Origin: Streptomyces sp. NRRL B-24484
GTDB lineage: Bacteria > Actinomycetota > Actinomycetes > Streptomycetales > Streptomycetaceae
Direction of reading: 5' to 3'
Assembly: GCF_000717715.1 (NCBI RefSeq)
Contig: NZ_JOAI01000044.1
Coordinates: forward strand, 5,777-69,776
Length of the DNA: 64,000 nt
The position numbers were made by a program, and so were the translations under genes. Positions 44,801 to 51,847 of this stretch are shown here, one piece after another; positions within the stretch are counted from its first letter, which is position 1, and the number at the start of each line of letters is the position of its first letter. Below the pieces are notes generated by a model. That model worked only from the letters and a program-made list of their open reading frames with translations, ran no database searches and was not told the DNA's origin.

Positions 44801-45227
44801 AGAAGGAGTGGAAGGTGGTGGCCTGCGGGGCGGCGCCGGCGGCGCCGATCCGGGCGGTCATCCGGTCGCGGAGCTCCATGGCGGCCTTGCGGCTGAAGGT
44901 CAGGACGAGGATGCGCTCGGGGTCGGTGCCGGCGGCGATCCGCCGGGCGACCGCCTCGACCAGGGTGGTGGTCTTGCCGGTGCCCGGCCCGGCGAGGACC
45001 AGCAGCGGCCCGCCGGCATGCTCGGCCACCGCGCGCTGGAACTCGTCCAGGGCGGGCGGGGCGGGCTGTGCGAGCGGGCTGCGCACCAGGCGGAAGGGGG
45101 AGGTCACTGGCGTCCAGGCGGTCGTGCGGCGGAGCTTCGGTTCTGCGGCCGGTCGGGCGGGCGTCGGGCCGGCGGGGCTGTCGGGGACGGGGGCGGCCCC
45201 ACCGAGCCTACGATCCTGCACCGACAT
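41829..45227 (-). CDS. adnA: AdnA-like helicase-nuclease subunit with Fe-S nuclease
   Basis: 1132-residue partner of the downstream AdnB. The motor has Walker A LAGPGTGKTTTLVEA, motif II VFVDEYQDTDPSQ, GDPDQSIYAFRG, LMTAHRSKGLEW and FYTAATRAKDRL. The C-terminal nuclease has GFGNVLHALADEVG, GSMDRIEQD and VVDFKTGRQ, and four Cys arranged as in AddB-type iron-sulfur nucleases: one in SCALQWFLDKD and three in GCGRCTFRSSC (C-x2-C-x5-C). About 60 Pro/Ala-rich residues precede the motor. The ATG at 45227 follows GGGCGGGG. It lies 41 bases after the alkyltransferase-like gene, with which it probably shares an operon. Confidence 0.92.
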   Translation of the reverse strand: MSVQDRRLGGAAPVPDSPAGPTPARPAAEPKLRRTTAWTPVTSPFRLVRSPLAQPAPPALDEFQRAVAEHAGGPLLVLAGPGTGKTTTLVEAVARRIAAGTDPERILVLTFSRKAAMELRDRMTARIGAAGAAPQATTFHSFCYALLREHQEQEDAAEPLRLLSGPEQDVMVRELLAGGAEDARDGTGRISWPLDLRACLTTRGFADEVRAVLARSRELGLGEDELARFAEGVQRPDWAAAAHFLADYLDVLDLRGVLDYAELVHRAVLLAERPEAATRLAARYDVVFVDEYQDTDPSQVRLLRRLAGGGRDLVAVGDPDQSIYAFRGADINGILDFPGTFRQADGRPAEVKVLRTSRRSGAVLLAATRELARRMPMGRLPADKLAQHRALLPSREGGRVEVFTYPTPGAELDSIADLLRRAHLEDGVPWGEMAVLVRAGARSIPGVRRALSAAGVPLEIDGDDLPLREEPAVAPLLLALRTCAEPLDRLIPDLAHTLLTGPLGGLDGSDLRRLGRALREEERVALRDSGDRTAVRPAEELIREALAEPERLVAMEPAAARRARDLGVLLRKVRELLAGGGSAEEALWLLWDGSRRWRERLERAALRGGAAARNADRDLDAICALFETAARAEDQAAGHRSAPEFLAELEAQDIAADTLTVRTVRPEAVRLMTAHRSKGLEWRLVVVAGVQEGLWPDLRRRGSLLEADRIGRDGLAEPLSPAALLGEERRLFYTAATRAKDRLIVTAVKAPAEDGDEPSRFLRELYREELDPRTGKVRSRTPQVTVADITHRPRRPLAVAALVAELRAVTVDPARAPALRRAAAERLARLAEAADEDGAPLVPAAHPDRWWGLHDQTAAPEPLRSPDTPVRLSGSGLEQLDSCALQWFLDKDVRAAGTASAAQGFGNVLHALADEVGSGRTPADLAVLMERLDTVWDALAFDAPWKSHQEKTEARAALERFLHWHVLERGRTTVATEHGFDLTLTVGGVAVRIRGSMDRIEQDAGGRAYVVDFKTGRQIPTEKSLPEHKQLAVYQLAVRNGALDGLPGLPEGIASGGAELVHLREPGKTDKEAPKVQQQAPPDGEPWIENLLADAAGRVLAERFVPTQGDGCGRCTFRSSCSAQRDGRQLID

Positions 45228-45268
45228 GCCCCGCCCGCGCACCCGGTTCGGCGGATCCGGCGGGCGGG

Positions 45269-45607
45269 TCAGCCGCCGTCCCAGCGCGCCCGCCGCAGGT
45301 CGACCCGGGGTTCGCCGCCGACCTCGCGCAGCGGGGTGCCCTCGGCCCGGTACTCGGGCAGGGCGCGGTGCTCGTGGCCGGGCAGCGGCCGGCCGTCGGC
45401 GCGGATCACCCGCCACCAGGGCACTCCGCCGCCGTACAGTGACATGACCCGGCCCACTTGGCGCGGGCCGCCCTGACCGAGGTACTCGGCGACGTCCCCG
45501 TACGTCATGACCCGGCCGGGCGGGATGCGCTCCGTGAGGTCGAGCACGGCCTCGGCGAAGGGCGGCAGCGCTCCGTCGTCGGAATCGGTGTCGTACTGCT
45601 GCGGCAT
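45269..45607 (-). CDS. Alkyltransferase-like protein (ATL)
   Basis: 112-residue protein of the MGMT/Ada C-terminal fold. The helix-turn-helix and recognition segment are PGRVMTYGDVAEYLGQGGPRQVG (positions 30-52) and the active-site loop reads GVPWWRVIRADG: the Cys of the PCHRV methyl-acceptor motif is replaced by Trp. That substitution defines alkyltransferase-like proteins, which bind O6-alkylguanine without repairing it and hand the lesion to nucleotide excision repair. The ATG at 45607 has GGGGAG upstream. It leads into adnA and adnB, so a DNA-repair operon is likely. Confidence 0.92.
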   Translation of the reverse strand: MPQQYDTDSDDGALPPFAEAVLDLTERIPPGRVMTYGDVAEYLGQGGPRQVGRVMSLYGGGVPWWRVIRADGRPLPGHEHRALPEYRAEGTPLREVGGEPRVDLRRARWDGG

Positions 45608-45742
45608 TTCTCCCCATCCGGTCGATTCCTGGGCCCCGTGCGGGCGATCCGCCGCGCCCGATCAGGCCCCTGTCCCACACGAGGAGCCGCGGCATGGCAG
45701 CATCTTCGGGGCAGAGCGTGGGTGATACGAGGACAAGACCAG

Positions 45743-48406
45743 ATGACCGGGACGGCAGACGTGAACGTGGACAAGGGCTCCGACGAGTCCGCCACCGACC
45801 GGTCTGCGGGGCCCGAACCCGAACCGCCGACAGTCTCGCCGCAGCGGCAGGCGCCGGGCAAGGACGGGCACGACGACGCGCAGGACGGTCGCGGGACGGC
45901 GGGTGGACCGCCCGCGCCCGAGGAGCCGCCCGGTGAGCACCTGGCCGTCGACGAGCCGCTGCTCGCCGCCCGCGCCCACCGGCCGTCGGATCTGCTGCGC
46001 TTCCTGGCGGGCGTGCTCGGCATCATCGCCGTCTTCGTGCTCGCCCAGGTCGCCGTGTCGACCACCACCGGCATCGAGACGGACATCTCGTCCAACGCCG
46101 ACAAGGTGCCCGGCATGCTGTCGACCATCGCGGCGCTGGGCTCCAGCGTGGCGGTGCTCGCGGTGCCGCTGGCCTTCGCGGTCGAGCGGCTGATCAAGCG
46201 GGACGGCCTGCGGGTCGCCGACGGCGTGCTCGCCTCGGTGCTGGCCTACGGCGTCTCCCTGGGCATCGACTGGTGGGTCGCGGCGGGCGCCCCGCAGGCG
46301 ATCCGGGACGCCCTGACCCAGGTGCCGCCCGGCAACACCGAGACGCTCACCGACCCGGTGCACGGCTACCTCGCACCGGTGATCGCCTACATGACGGCCG
46401 TCGGCATGTCGAGCCGCCCGCGCTGGCGGGTGGCGCTGTGGGTGGTGGTCGTCCTCAGCGGCGCCACCGAGCTGATCAGCGGCTACACCACACCGCTGTC
46501 GCTGCTGCTCACCGTGCTCATCGGCTGGTCGGTGGCGTACGGCACGCTGTACGCGATCGGCTCGCCGAACATCCGGCCGACCGGCAAGCACCTGATGATC
46601 GGCCTGCGCAAGGTCGGCTTCACCCCGTCCGGCGCGCACCGCGCCCCCGACGCCCCGGGCGAGACCCGCCGCTACCTGGTCACCCAGTACGAGGGCCCGC
46701 TGCTGGACGTCCACATCATCGACCGCGAGCAGCAGGCCTCCGGCTTCTTCTACCGGGCGTGGCGGCGGATAAGGCTCCGCTCGGTGGCGGTCCGCCGCAG
46801 TCCGCAGTCGCTGCGCCAGGCGCTGGAGCAGGAGGCGCTGATCGCCTACGCGGCCGCCGCCTCCGGTGCCCGCGCCCCGCAGCTGGTGGCCACCTCCGAG
46901 CTCGGCCCGGACGCCGCGATCCTGGTCTACGAGAACGTGGCCGGCCGCATCCTGGACGAGCTCCCCGACGACGAGATCCCCGACGACCTGATGGCCTCGC
47001 TCTGGGAGTCGGTCGCCTCCCTGCACGAGCGCCGGATCGCGCACCGCCGCCTCACCGGCGAGTCCCTGCTGGTCGTCGACGAGAAGACCGGCTGCCTGGT
47101 GAACCTCTCCGGCGGCGACATCGCGGCCGGCGACCTGACGCTGCGCATCGACATCGCCCAGCTGCTCACCACCTTCGCGCTGCGGGTCGGCCCGGAGCGC
47201 TCGGTGGACGTCGCCAACCGGGTGCTCGGCGCGGACCGGGTCGCCTCCGCGCTGCCGCTGTTGCAGCCGGTCGGCCTCAGCCGCTCCACCCGGATCGACC
47301 TGCAGCGGATGACCAAGGAGCGCAAGGCCGCCGCGCAGGCGCTCGCCCTGGAGCAGGTGGCGGCCGGCGAGCGCACCCAGGAGCAGGCCGAGGAGGACAT
47401 CGCGGCGGCCGGCGAGGACCTGCTGAGCCGGATCCGCCGGCAGATCCTGCAGATCGCCCCGGAGGCCCCGCTCGCCCCGGCCAAGCTGGAACGGCTCAAG
47501 CCGAAGACCCTGATCATGGTCATCGCGCTGACCTTCGCCGCCTACCTGGCGCTGACCACGATCCAGCCGGGCCAGCTCAAGCTCTCCCAGATGGACTGGG
47601 GCTGGGCCGCCCTCGCGCTGGCCGCGGCGGCCGCGACCTACGGCGCCGCGGCGATGAGCCTCACCGGCTTCGTCCCGGAGAAGCTGCCCTTCGGCCGGAC
47701 GGTCGCCGCCCAGCTCGCCGGCTCCTTCGTGAAGCTGGTCGCGCCGGCCGCGATCGGCGGCATCGCGCTCAACACCCGCTACCTGCAGAAGGCCGGCATC
47801 CGCTCCGGCCAGGCGGTCGCCAGCGTCGGCGCCTCGCAGCTGGCCGGCCTCGGCGGGCACCTGCTGCTGCTGTTCAGCTTCGGCCTGATCACCGGGACGC
47901 AGAAGAACGGCGACCTCGGTGCCTCCCGCGCGGTGATCATCGGCGTGCTGTCGGCCGCGGTGCTGGCCCTGGTCGTGGCGGCCGTGGCGCCGCTGCGCCG
48001 CTTCGTGGTGACCCGGGTCCGCTCGCTGTTCTTCGGCGTCGTCCCGCGGATGCTCGACCTGATGCAGACGCCGAGCAAGCTCGTCACCGGCTTCGGCGGC
48101 ATCCTGCTGCTGACCCTGTCGTTCACCGCCTGCCTGTACGCCTCGGTGCGGGCCTTCGGCGGCGAGATGAGCTACTCGGCGGTGGCCGTGGTCTTCCTGA
48201 CCGCGAACGCGGCCGGGTCGGCGATCCCCACCCCGGGCGGCATCGGCCCGGTCGAGATCGCCCTGATCGGTGCGCTGACGGTCGGCAACGTGCCGCCGTC
48301 CGCGGCCACCCCGGCGGTCTTCCTCTACCGCCTGCTGACCTTCTGGCTGCCGGTGCTGCCCGGCTGGATCTCGTACAACGTGCTGCAGCGCAGGGGCGCG
48401 CTCTAG
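45743..48406 (+). CDS. LPG-synthase-like membrane protein with kinase-like domain
   Basis: 887-residue integral membrane protein. About 70 acidic N-terminal residues precede five or six helices (about 85-290), then a soluble domain (about 300-560) that resembles a protein kinase: ILVYENVAGR hinge-like, HRRLTGESLL in the place of the HRD loop and VNLSGGDIAAGD in the place of DFG, with key catalytic residues missing, so probably a pseudokinase. The C-terminal 330 residues are a flippase-like LPG-synthase transmembrane domain (TIGR00374/UPF0104 type) with SFVKLVAPAAIGG, SQLAGLGGHLLLL and GSAIPTPGGIGPVE. No lysyltransferase domain follows, so lipid flipping or transport is more likely than lysinylation. 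Divergent from the ATL gene. Confidence 0.83.
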   Translation: MTGTADVNVDKGSDESATDRSAGPEPEPPTVSPQRQAPGKDGHDDAQDGRGTAGGPPAPEEPPGEHLAVDEPLLAARAHRPSDLLRFLAGVLGIIAVFVLAQVAVSTTTGIETDISSNADKVPGMLSTIAALGSSVAVLAVPLAFAVERLIKRDGLRVADGVLASVLAYGVSLGIDWWVAAGAPQAIRDALTQVPPGNTETLTDPVHGYLAPVIAYMTAVGMSSRPRWRVALWVVVVLSGATELISGYTTPLSLLLTVLIGWSVAYGTLYAIGSPNIRPTGKHLMIGLRKVGFTPSGAHRAPDAPGETRRYLVTQYEGPLLDVHIIDREQQASGFFYRAWRRIRLRSVAVRRSPQSLRQALEQEALIAYAAAASGARAPQLVATSELGPDAAILVYENVAGRILDELPDDEIPDDLMASLWESVASLHERRIAHRRLTGESLLVVDEKTGCLVNLSGGDIAAGDLTLRIDIAQLLTTFALRVGPERSVDVANRVLGADRVASALPLLQPVGLSRSTRIDLQRMTKERKAAAQALALEQVAAGERTQEQAEEDIAAAGEDLLSRIRRQILQIAPEAPLAPAKLERLKPKTLIMVIALTFAAYLALTTIQPGQLKLSQMDWGWAALALAAAAATYGAAAMSLTGFVPEKLPFGRTVAAQLAGSFVKLVAPAAIGGIALNTRYLQKAGIRSGQAVASVGASQLAGLGGHLLLLFSFGLITGTQKNGDLGASRAVIIGVLSAAVLALVVAAVAPLRRFVVTRVRSLFFGVVPRMLDLMQTPSKLVTGFGGILLLTLSFTACLYASVRAFGGEMSYSAVAVVFLTANAAGSAIPTPGGIGPVEIALIGALTVGNVPPSAATPAVFLYRLLTFWLPVLPGWISYNVLQRRGAL

Positions 48407-48444
48407 CTCCTGCGCACGGCCTCCTGTGCACGGCCCCGCACGTG

Positions 48445-48485
48445 CGGAAGGGCCCGCCCGGTGTGCTGCCGGGCGGGCCCTTCCG
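48445..48485. terminator. Bidirectional terminator hairpin
   Basis: Perfect 17-bp stem (48445-48461 with 48469-48485), 7-base loop, between the convergent membrane-protein and moeZ genes. Confidence 0.88.
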
Positions 48486-48497
48486 TCGGTCCGGAGA

Positions 48498-49676
48498 CTA
48501 GTAGACCGGCTTCTCGGGCTCGATCTGGTTGACCCAGCCGATCACGCCGCCGCCCAGGTGGACGGCGTCGGAGAAGCCCGCCGACTTGAGGACGGCCAGC
48601 ACCTCGGCCGAGCGGACGCCCGTCTTGCAGTGCAGCACGATCTTCTTGTCCTGCGGCATCCGCTCCAGCGCGGTGCCCATCAGGAACTCGCCCTTGGGGA
48701 TCAGCGTCGCGCCGGGGATGTTGACGATCTCGTACTCGTTCGGCTCGCGGACGTCGACCAGGAAGATGTTCTCCTCGTCGTCCAGCCACTCCTTGAGCTG
48801 CTTCGAGGTGATGGTGGAGCCCGCGGCCGCGGCCTGGGCCTCCTCCGACACGACGCCGCAGAAGGCCTCGTAGTCGATCAGCTCGGTGACGGTCGGCTCG
48901 TCGCCGCAGAGCGCGCAGTTCGGGTCCTTGCGGACCTTCACCGAGCGGTACTGCATCTCCAGGGCGTCGTAGATCATCAGGCGGCCGACCAGCGGCTCGC
49001 CGACACCGGCGAGCAGCTTGATGGCCTCGGTGACCTGGATCGAGCCGATCGAGGCGCACAGCACGCCCAGCACGCCGCCCTCGGCGCAGGAGGGGACCAT
49101 GCCCGGCGGCGGGGCCTCCGGGTACAGGCAGCGGTAGCAGGGGCCGTGCTCGGCCCAGAACACGCTGGCCTGGCCGTCGAAGCGGTAGATCGAACCCCAG
49201 ACGTACGGCTTGCCGAGCAGCACCGCGGCGTCGTTCACCAGGTAGCGGGTGGCGAAGTTGTCGGTGCCGTCCACGATCAGGTCGTAGCCGGAGAAGATCT
49301 CCATGACGTTGGAGTTGTCGAGCCGGTCCTCGTGCAGGATCACGTCGACGTAGGGGTTGATCTCCTTGACCGAGTCGCGGGCGGACTCGGCCTTGGAGCG
49401 GCCCACGTCGGACTGGCCGTGGATGATCTGGCGCTGCAGGTTCGACTCGTCCACCGTGTCGAACTCGACGATGCCGAGGGTGCCGACACCCGCCGCGGCC
49501 AGGTACATCAGGGCGGGCGAACCGAGGCCGCCCGCGCCGACGCAGAGCACCTTCGCGTTCTTCAGCCGCTTCTGCCCGTCCATGCCCACGTCGGGGATGA
49601 TCAGGTGGCGGGAGTACCGGCGGACCTCGTCGACGGTGAGCTCGGCGGCCGGCTCGACCAGGGGTGGCAGCGACAC
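48498..49676 (-). CDS. moeZ: Adenylyltransferase/sulfurtransferase MoeZ
   Basis: 392-residue fusion of an E1-like (MoeB) and a rhodanese domain, which adenylates and thiocarboxylates small sulfur carriers such as MoaD and CysO-type proteins. The E1 part has VLCVGAGGLGSPALMYLAAAG, the Arg and Asp residues of NLQRQIIHG and IVDGTDNFATRYL, and two zinc CxxC pairs (CYRC, CALC). The rhodanese part (about 285-392) has the persulfide Cys in VLHCKTGVRSAEV. I start at the GTG at 49676 (GGAG 5 bases upstream) rather than 49736, because a sigma-R-type promoter occupies the sequence before it. Probably supplies sulfur for molybdopterin, linking it functionally to moaE. Confidence 0.95.
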   Translation of the reverse strand: MSLPPLVEPAAELTVDEVRRYSRHLIIPDVGMDGQKRLKNAKVLCVGAGGLGSPALMYLAAAGVGTLGIVEFDTVDESNLQRQIIHGQSDVGRSKAESARDSVKEINPYVDVILHEDRLDNSNVMEIFSGYDLIVDGTDNFATRYLVNDAAVLLGKPYVWGSIYRFDGQASVFWAEHGPCYRCLYPEAPPPGMVPSCAEGGVLGVLCASIGSIQVTEAIKLLAGVGEPLVGRLMIYDALEMQYRSVKVRKDPNCALCGDEPTVTELIDYEAFCGVVSEEAQAAAAGSTITSKQLKEWLDDEENIFLVDVREPNEYEIVNIPGATLIPKGEFLMGTALERMPQDKKIVLHCKTGVRSAEVLAVLKSAGFSDAVHLGGGVIGWVNQIEPEKPVY

Positions 49677-49718
49677 GGGGACTCCGATGGTCGTCAGTTC
49701 GTAGGGCTTTGCTGTGCC

Positions 49719-49745
49719 AACAGTGTCACGTGCCACTGCTATTCC
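49719..49745 (-). promoter_or_regulatory. Sigma-R-type promoter of moeZ
   Basis: On the minus strand GGAAT (49745-49741), 19-base spacer, GTT (49721-49719), matching the sigma-R consensus. The expected start is about 30 bases upstream of the moeZ GTG at 49676. Confidence 0.75.
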
Positions 49746-49850
49746 GAGACAGCAGGTCCGTCATGTGAGATGGCCGACACCGGATGCCGAGACTGCCGCC
49801 CTTCCCCGCGATGCCGCTGGTCACACGGCATCCGGCGGTCCGCGGGCGGT

Positions 49851-50789
49851 TCAGACCCGACAGGCCGTTTCCAGCCAGACGTCGCCCAGGGACTCCTCCA
49901 GCGGCACCTGCGTCCGCCATCCGAGACGGTCGCGCGCGGTCCGGACGTCCGCCTGGCGCCACGGCACCGGCTCCGGCAGCGGCCGCGGCTCGCCCGCCCG
50001 GTGGTGCTCCCCGCCCTGGCTCGGCACCAGCGCCGGACGGCCGTCCTCGGCCACGATCCCCTCGAAACCCGAGGCCCGGACGAGCAGGTGCGCCGCGTCC
50101 CGGGCCCGCACCGCGTGCCCGCTGCCGATGTTGATCACGCCGGTGGCGGCCGAGACCGCGGCCGCCTGGACGGCCCGGGCGACGTCCCGGACGTCGACGA
50201 AATCCCGGTATCCGGACAGGTCCGGCATCCGCACCTGCAGCTCGTCGTGGACGAGCGCCCGCCGCAGGCCGTCCGCCAGCCGCCCGAACAGCGAGGCCGG
50301 CGGGGCGCCCGGGCCCACCACGTCGAAGACCCGCAGCACCGCGGCGTCCAGCCCGGAGGCCAGCACCAGCTCGGTGCCGGCCAGCTTGGACACCCCGTAC
50401 GGCCCGACCGGCCGGGGCTCGGTGCCCTCGCCGATCGGCGCGCCCGGCTGCATGGGCCCGTACTCGGCGGCGGAGCCGATGTGCACCAGTCGGGCGGGCT
50501 CGCGGCTGCGCCGGATCGCCTCGCAGACGGTGGCCACCGCCAGCGTGTTGGAACGGATCAGCGTCCGTGAGCTGCCGTAGGTGGCACCCGCGCAGTTGAT
50601 CACCACCTGGGGGGCGACCGCGTCCAGGAACCGGGACAGCGCGCCGGGGCTGCCCGCGGTCAGGTCGAAGCGGATGTCGGCCGAGTCCCGCCGGCCGAGC
50701 ACGGTGACCTGCAGGTCGGGCTCGGTGAGCAGGCGGTCGGCGACCCGGCGGCCGATGAAGCCGTCGGCGCCCAGCAGCAGCACCCTCAT
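49851..50789 (-). CDS. NAD-dependent epimerase/dehydratase
   Basis: 312-residue extended SDR enzyme acting on a nucleotide sugar or similar substrate. The NAD motif is LLGADGFIGRRVADRLL, the downstream Ser is in VHIGSAAEYGP and the catalytic pair is in VGPYGVSKLAGTEL (Y..xxxK). The ATG at 50789 follows GAAGGA by 9 bases. It is third in an operon after a PelF-like glycosyltransferase and a membrane protein, 86 bases beyond the latter, so a role in making or modifying a surface glycan is reasonable but inferred. Confidence 0.88.
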   Translation of the reverse strand: MRVLLLGADGFIGRRVADRLLTEPDLQVTVLGRRDSADIRFDLTAGSPGALSRFLDAVAPQVVINCAGATYGSSRTLIRSNTLAVATVCEAIRRSREPARLVHIGSAAEYGPMQPGAPIGEGTEPRPVGPYGVSKLAGTELVLASGLDAAVLRVFDVVGPGAPPASLFGRLADGLRRALVHDELQVRMPDLSGYRDFVDVRDVARAVQAAAVSAATGVINIGSGHAVRARDAAHLLVRASGFEGIVAEDGRPALVPSQGGEHHRAGEPRPLPEPVPWRQADVRTARDRLGWRTQVPLEESLGDVWLETACRV

Positions 50790-50875
50790 CGGGGGGTGTC
50801 CTTCCACGAGGCCCGGCCGCACAGGGCCGGGCGGGACTACGGAATGCGTACGGATTGCGTGCGGGAGGGGCCCGG

Positions 50876-51847
50876 TCAGTCCTCCGGCGGCCCGCCCGAG
50901 GACTCCGGACTGCCGGTCCGCGGATCGGCGAGGACCAGCCAGGTGTACGGCGCCAGCAGCGCCACGGCCGCGGCGCACAGCACCAGGTGCGGTGCCGGCC
51001 CGGTGGCCGACAGCAGCGCCAGCACGGCGCCGACCGCGGCCGGGGCGGCCACCGCCGCGATGGTGCGGCCGCTGCGCAGCAGCACCGCGGCGAGCAGCAG
51101 CAGCACCGCGATCAGGGCCTGCACCGGCCCGGCCGCGGCCGGTGCGTCCGCGGCGAGCGGCAGCACGGCGGCGGCCGCGCCGGCGACGGCGAACTGGGCG
51201 GCGGCGGCCACCGGCAGCAGCGGCCGCATCCGGGCCCGGTACTCGGCCAGCGTCGGCGCGGAGGCGAGGTGCCGGCGGGCCGCGTCGCGCAGCCGCCGGG
51301 AGGCGAGGTCGGCGGCGCCGGCGGCCAGGGCGAGCACGGCGGCCGGGCCGAGGCCGCCGGCCGCGGCGGGCGCCATCAGCAGCCCGGCGCCGAGGCCGTA
51401 GCCGGCCCGGGCCGCCGGACCGGCGGACGGCGCGGCCAGGGTCAGCCAGCCGACCGCGAGCAGCGCCGCGGGGACGGCCGCGACCGGGCCGACGACCTGG
51501 GACAGCCAGGGCACCGCGGCCAGCATCCCGGCGGCCGGCAGGTGCAGCGCGGCGGTGCCGAGCGCGCGGGCGGCGTCCGGCGCCCAGGGCGCGGCGGGCG
51601 GCGCCGGGGCGGGCGGCTCGGGCCGGCGCTCCACCCGGGCGTACATCTCCTCGGCGAGCGCGAAGACGTCGGCGTGCCGGTAGCGGGCCGCGGCGGCGTC
51701 GGAGAGTCCGGCGTCCTCCAGGCCGGCGGCGATGTCCAGCGGGTCGACGGCCTGTTCGCAGAGCCGGCGGTGGTCCGCCATCAGGGCCCGGACGGGGTCG
51801 CCGGGGCGGGTGTCGGGGGGCGCCGGGGGGCGGCCCGGGCGGCTCAT
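50876..51847 (-). CDS. Ala-rich integral membrane protein
   Basis: 323-residue protein. About 75 soluble residues (including DPVRALMADHRRLCEQAVDPLDIAAGLEDAG-like segments, positions 18-48) are followed by roughly eight to ten hydrophobic, Ala-rich helices. No recognised enzyme motif. The ATG at 51847 overlaps the glycosyltransferase stop (ATGA), so it is translationally coupled; it is plausibly the membrane partner of that glycosyltransferase, like PelG beside PelF, but no sequence similarity to PelG can be claimed. Confidence 0.75.
   Translation of the reverse strand: MSRPGRPPAPPDTRPGDPVRALMADHRRLCEQAVDPLDIAAGLEDAGLSDAAAARYRHADVFALAEEMYARVERRPEPPAPAPPAAPWAPDAARALGTAALHLPAAGMLAAVPWLSQVVGPVAAVPAALLAVGWLTLAAPSAGPAARAGYGLGAGLLMAPAAAGGLGPAAVLALAAGAADLASRRLRDAARRHLASAPTLAEYRARMRPLLPVAAAAQFAVAGAAAAVLPLAADAPAAAGPVQALIAVLLLLAAVLLRSGRTIAAVAAPAAVGAVLALLSATGPAPHLVLCAAAVALLAPYTWLVLADPRTGSPESSGGPPED

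Noticed and set aside
41829..45476. 1211-codon plus-strand frame opposite adnA
   Set aside because: Antisense shadow; minus strand has full helicase and Fe-S nuclease motifs.
49677..49736. Upstream GTG start for MoeZ adding 20 residues
   Set aside because: The sequence holds a sigma-R-type promoter and its expected transcript start; the GTG at 49676 has its own ribosome site and gives the usual N-terminus.
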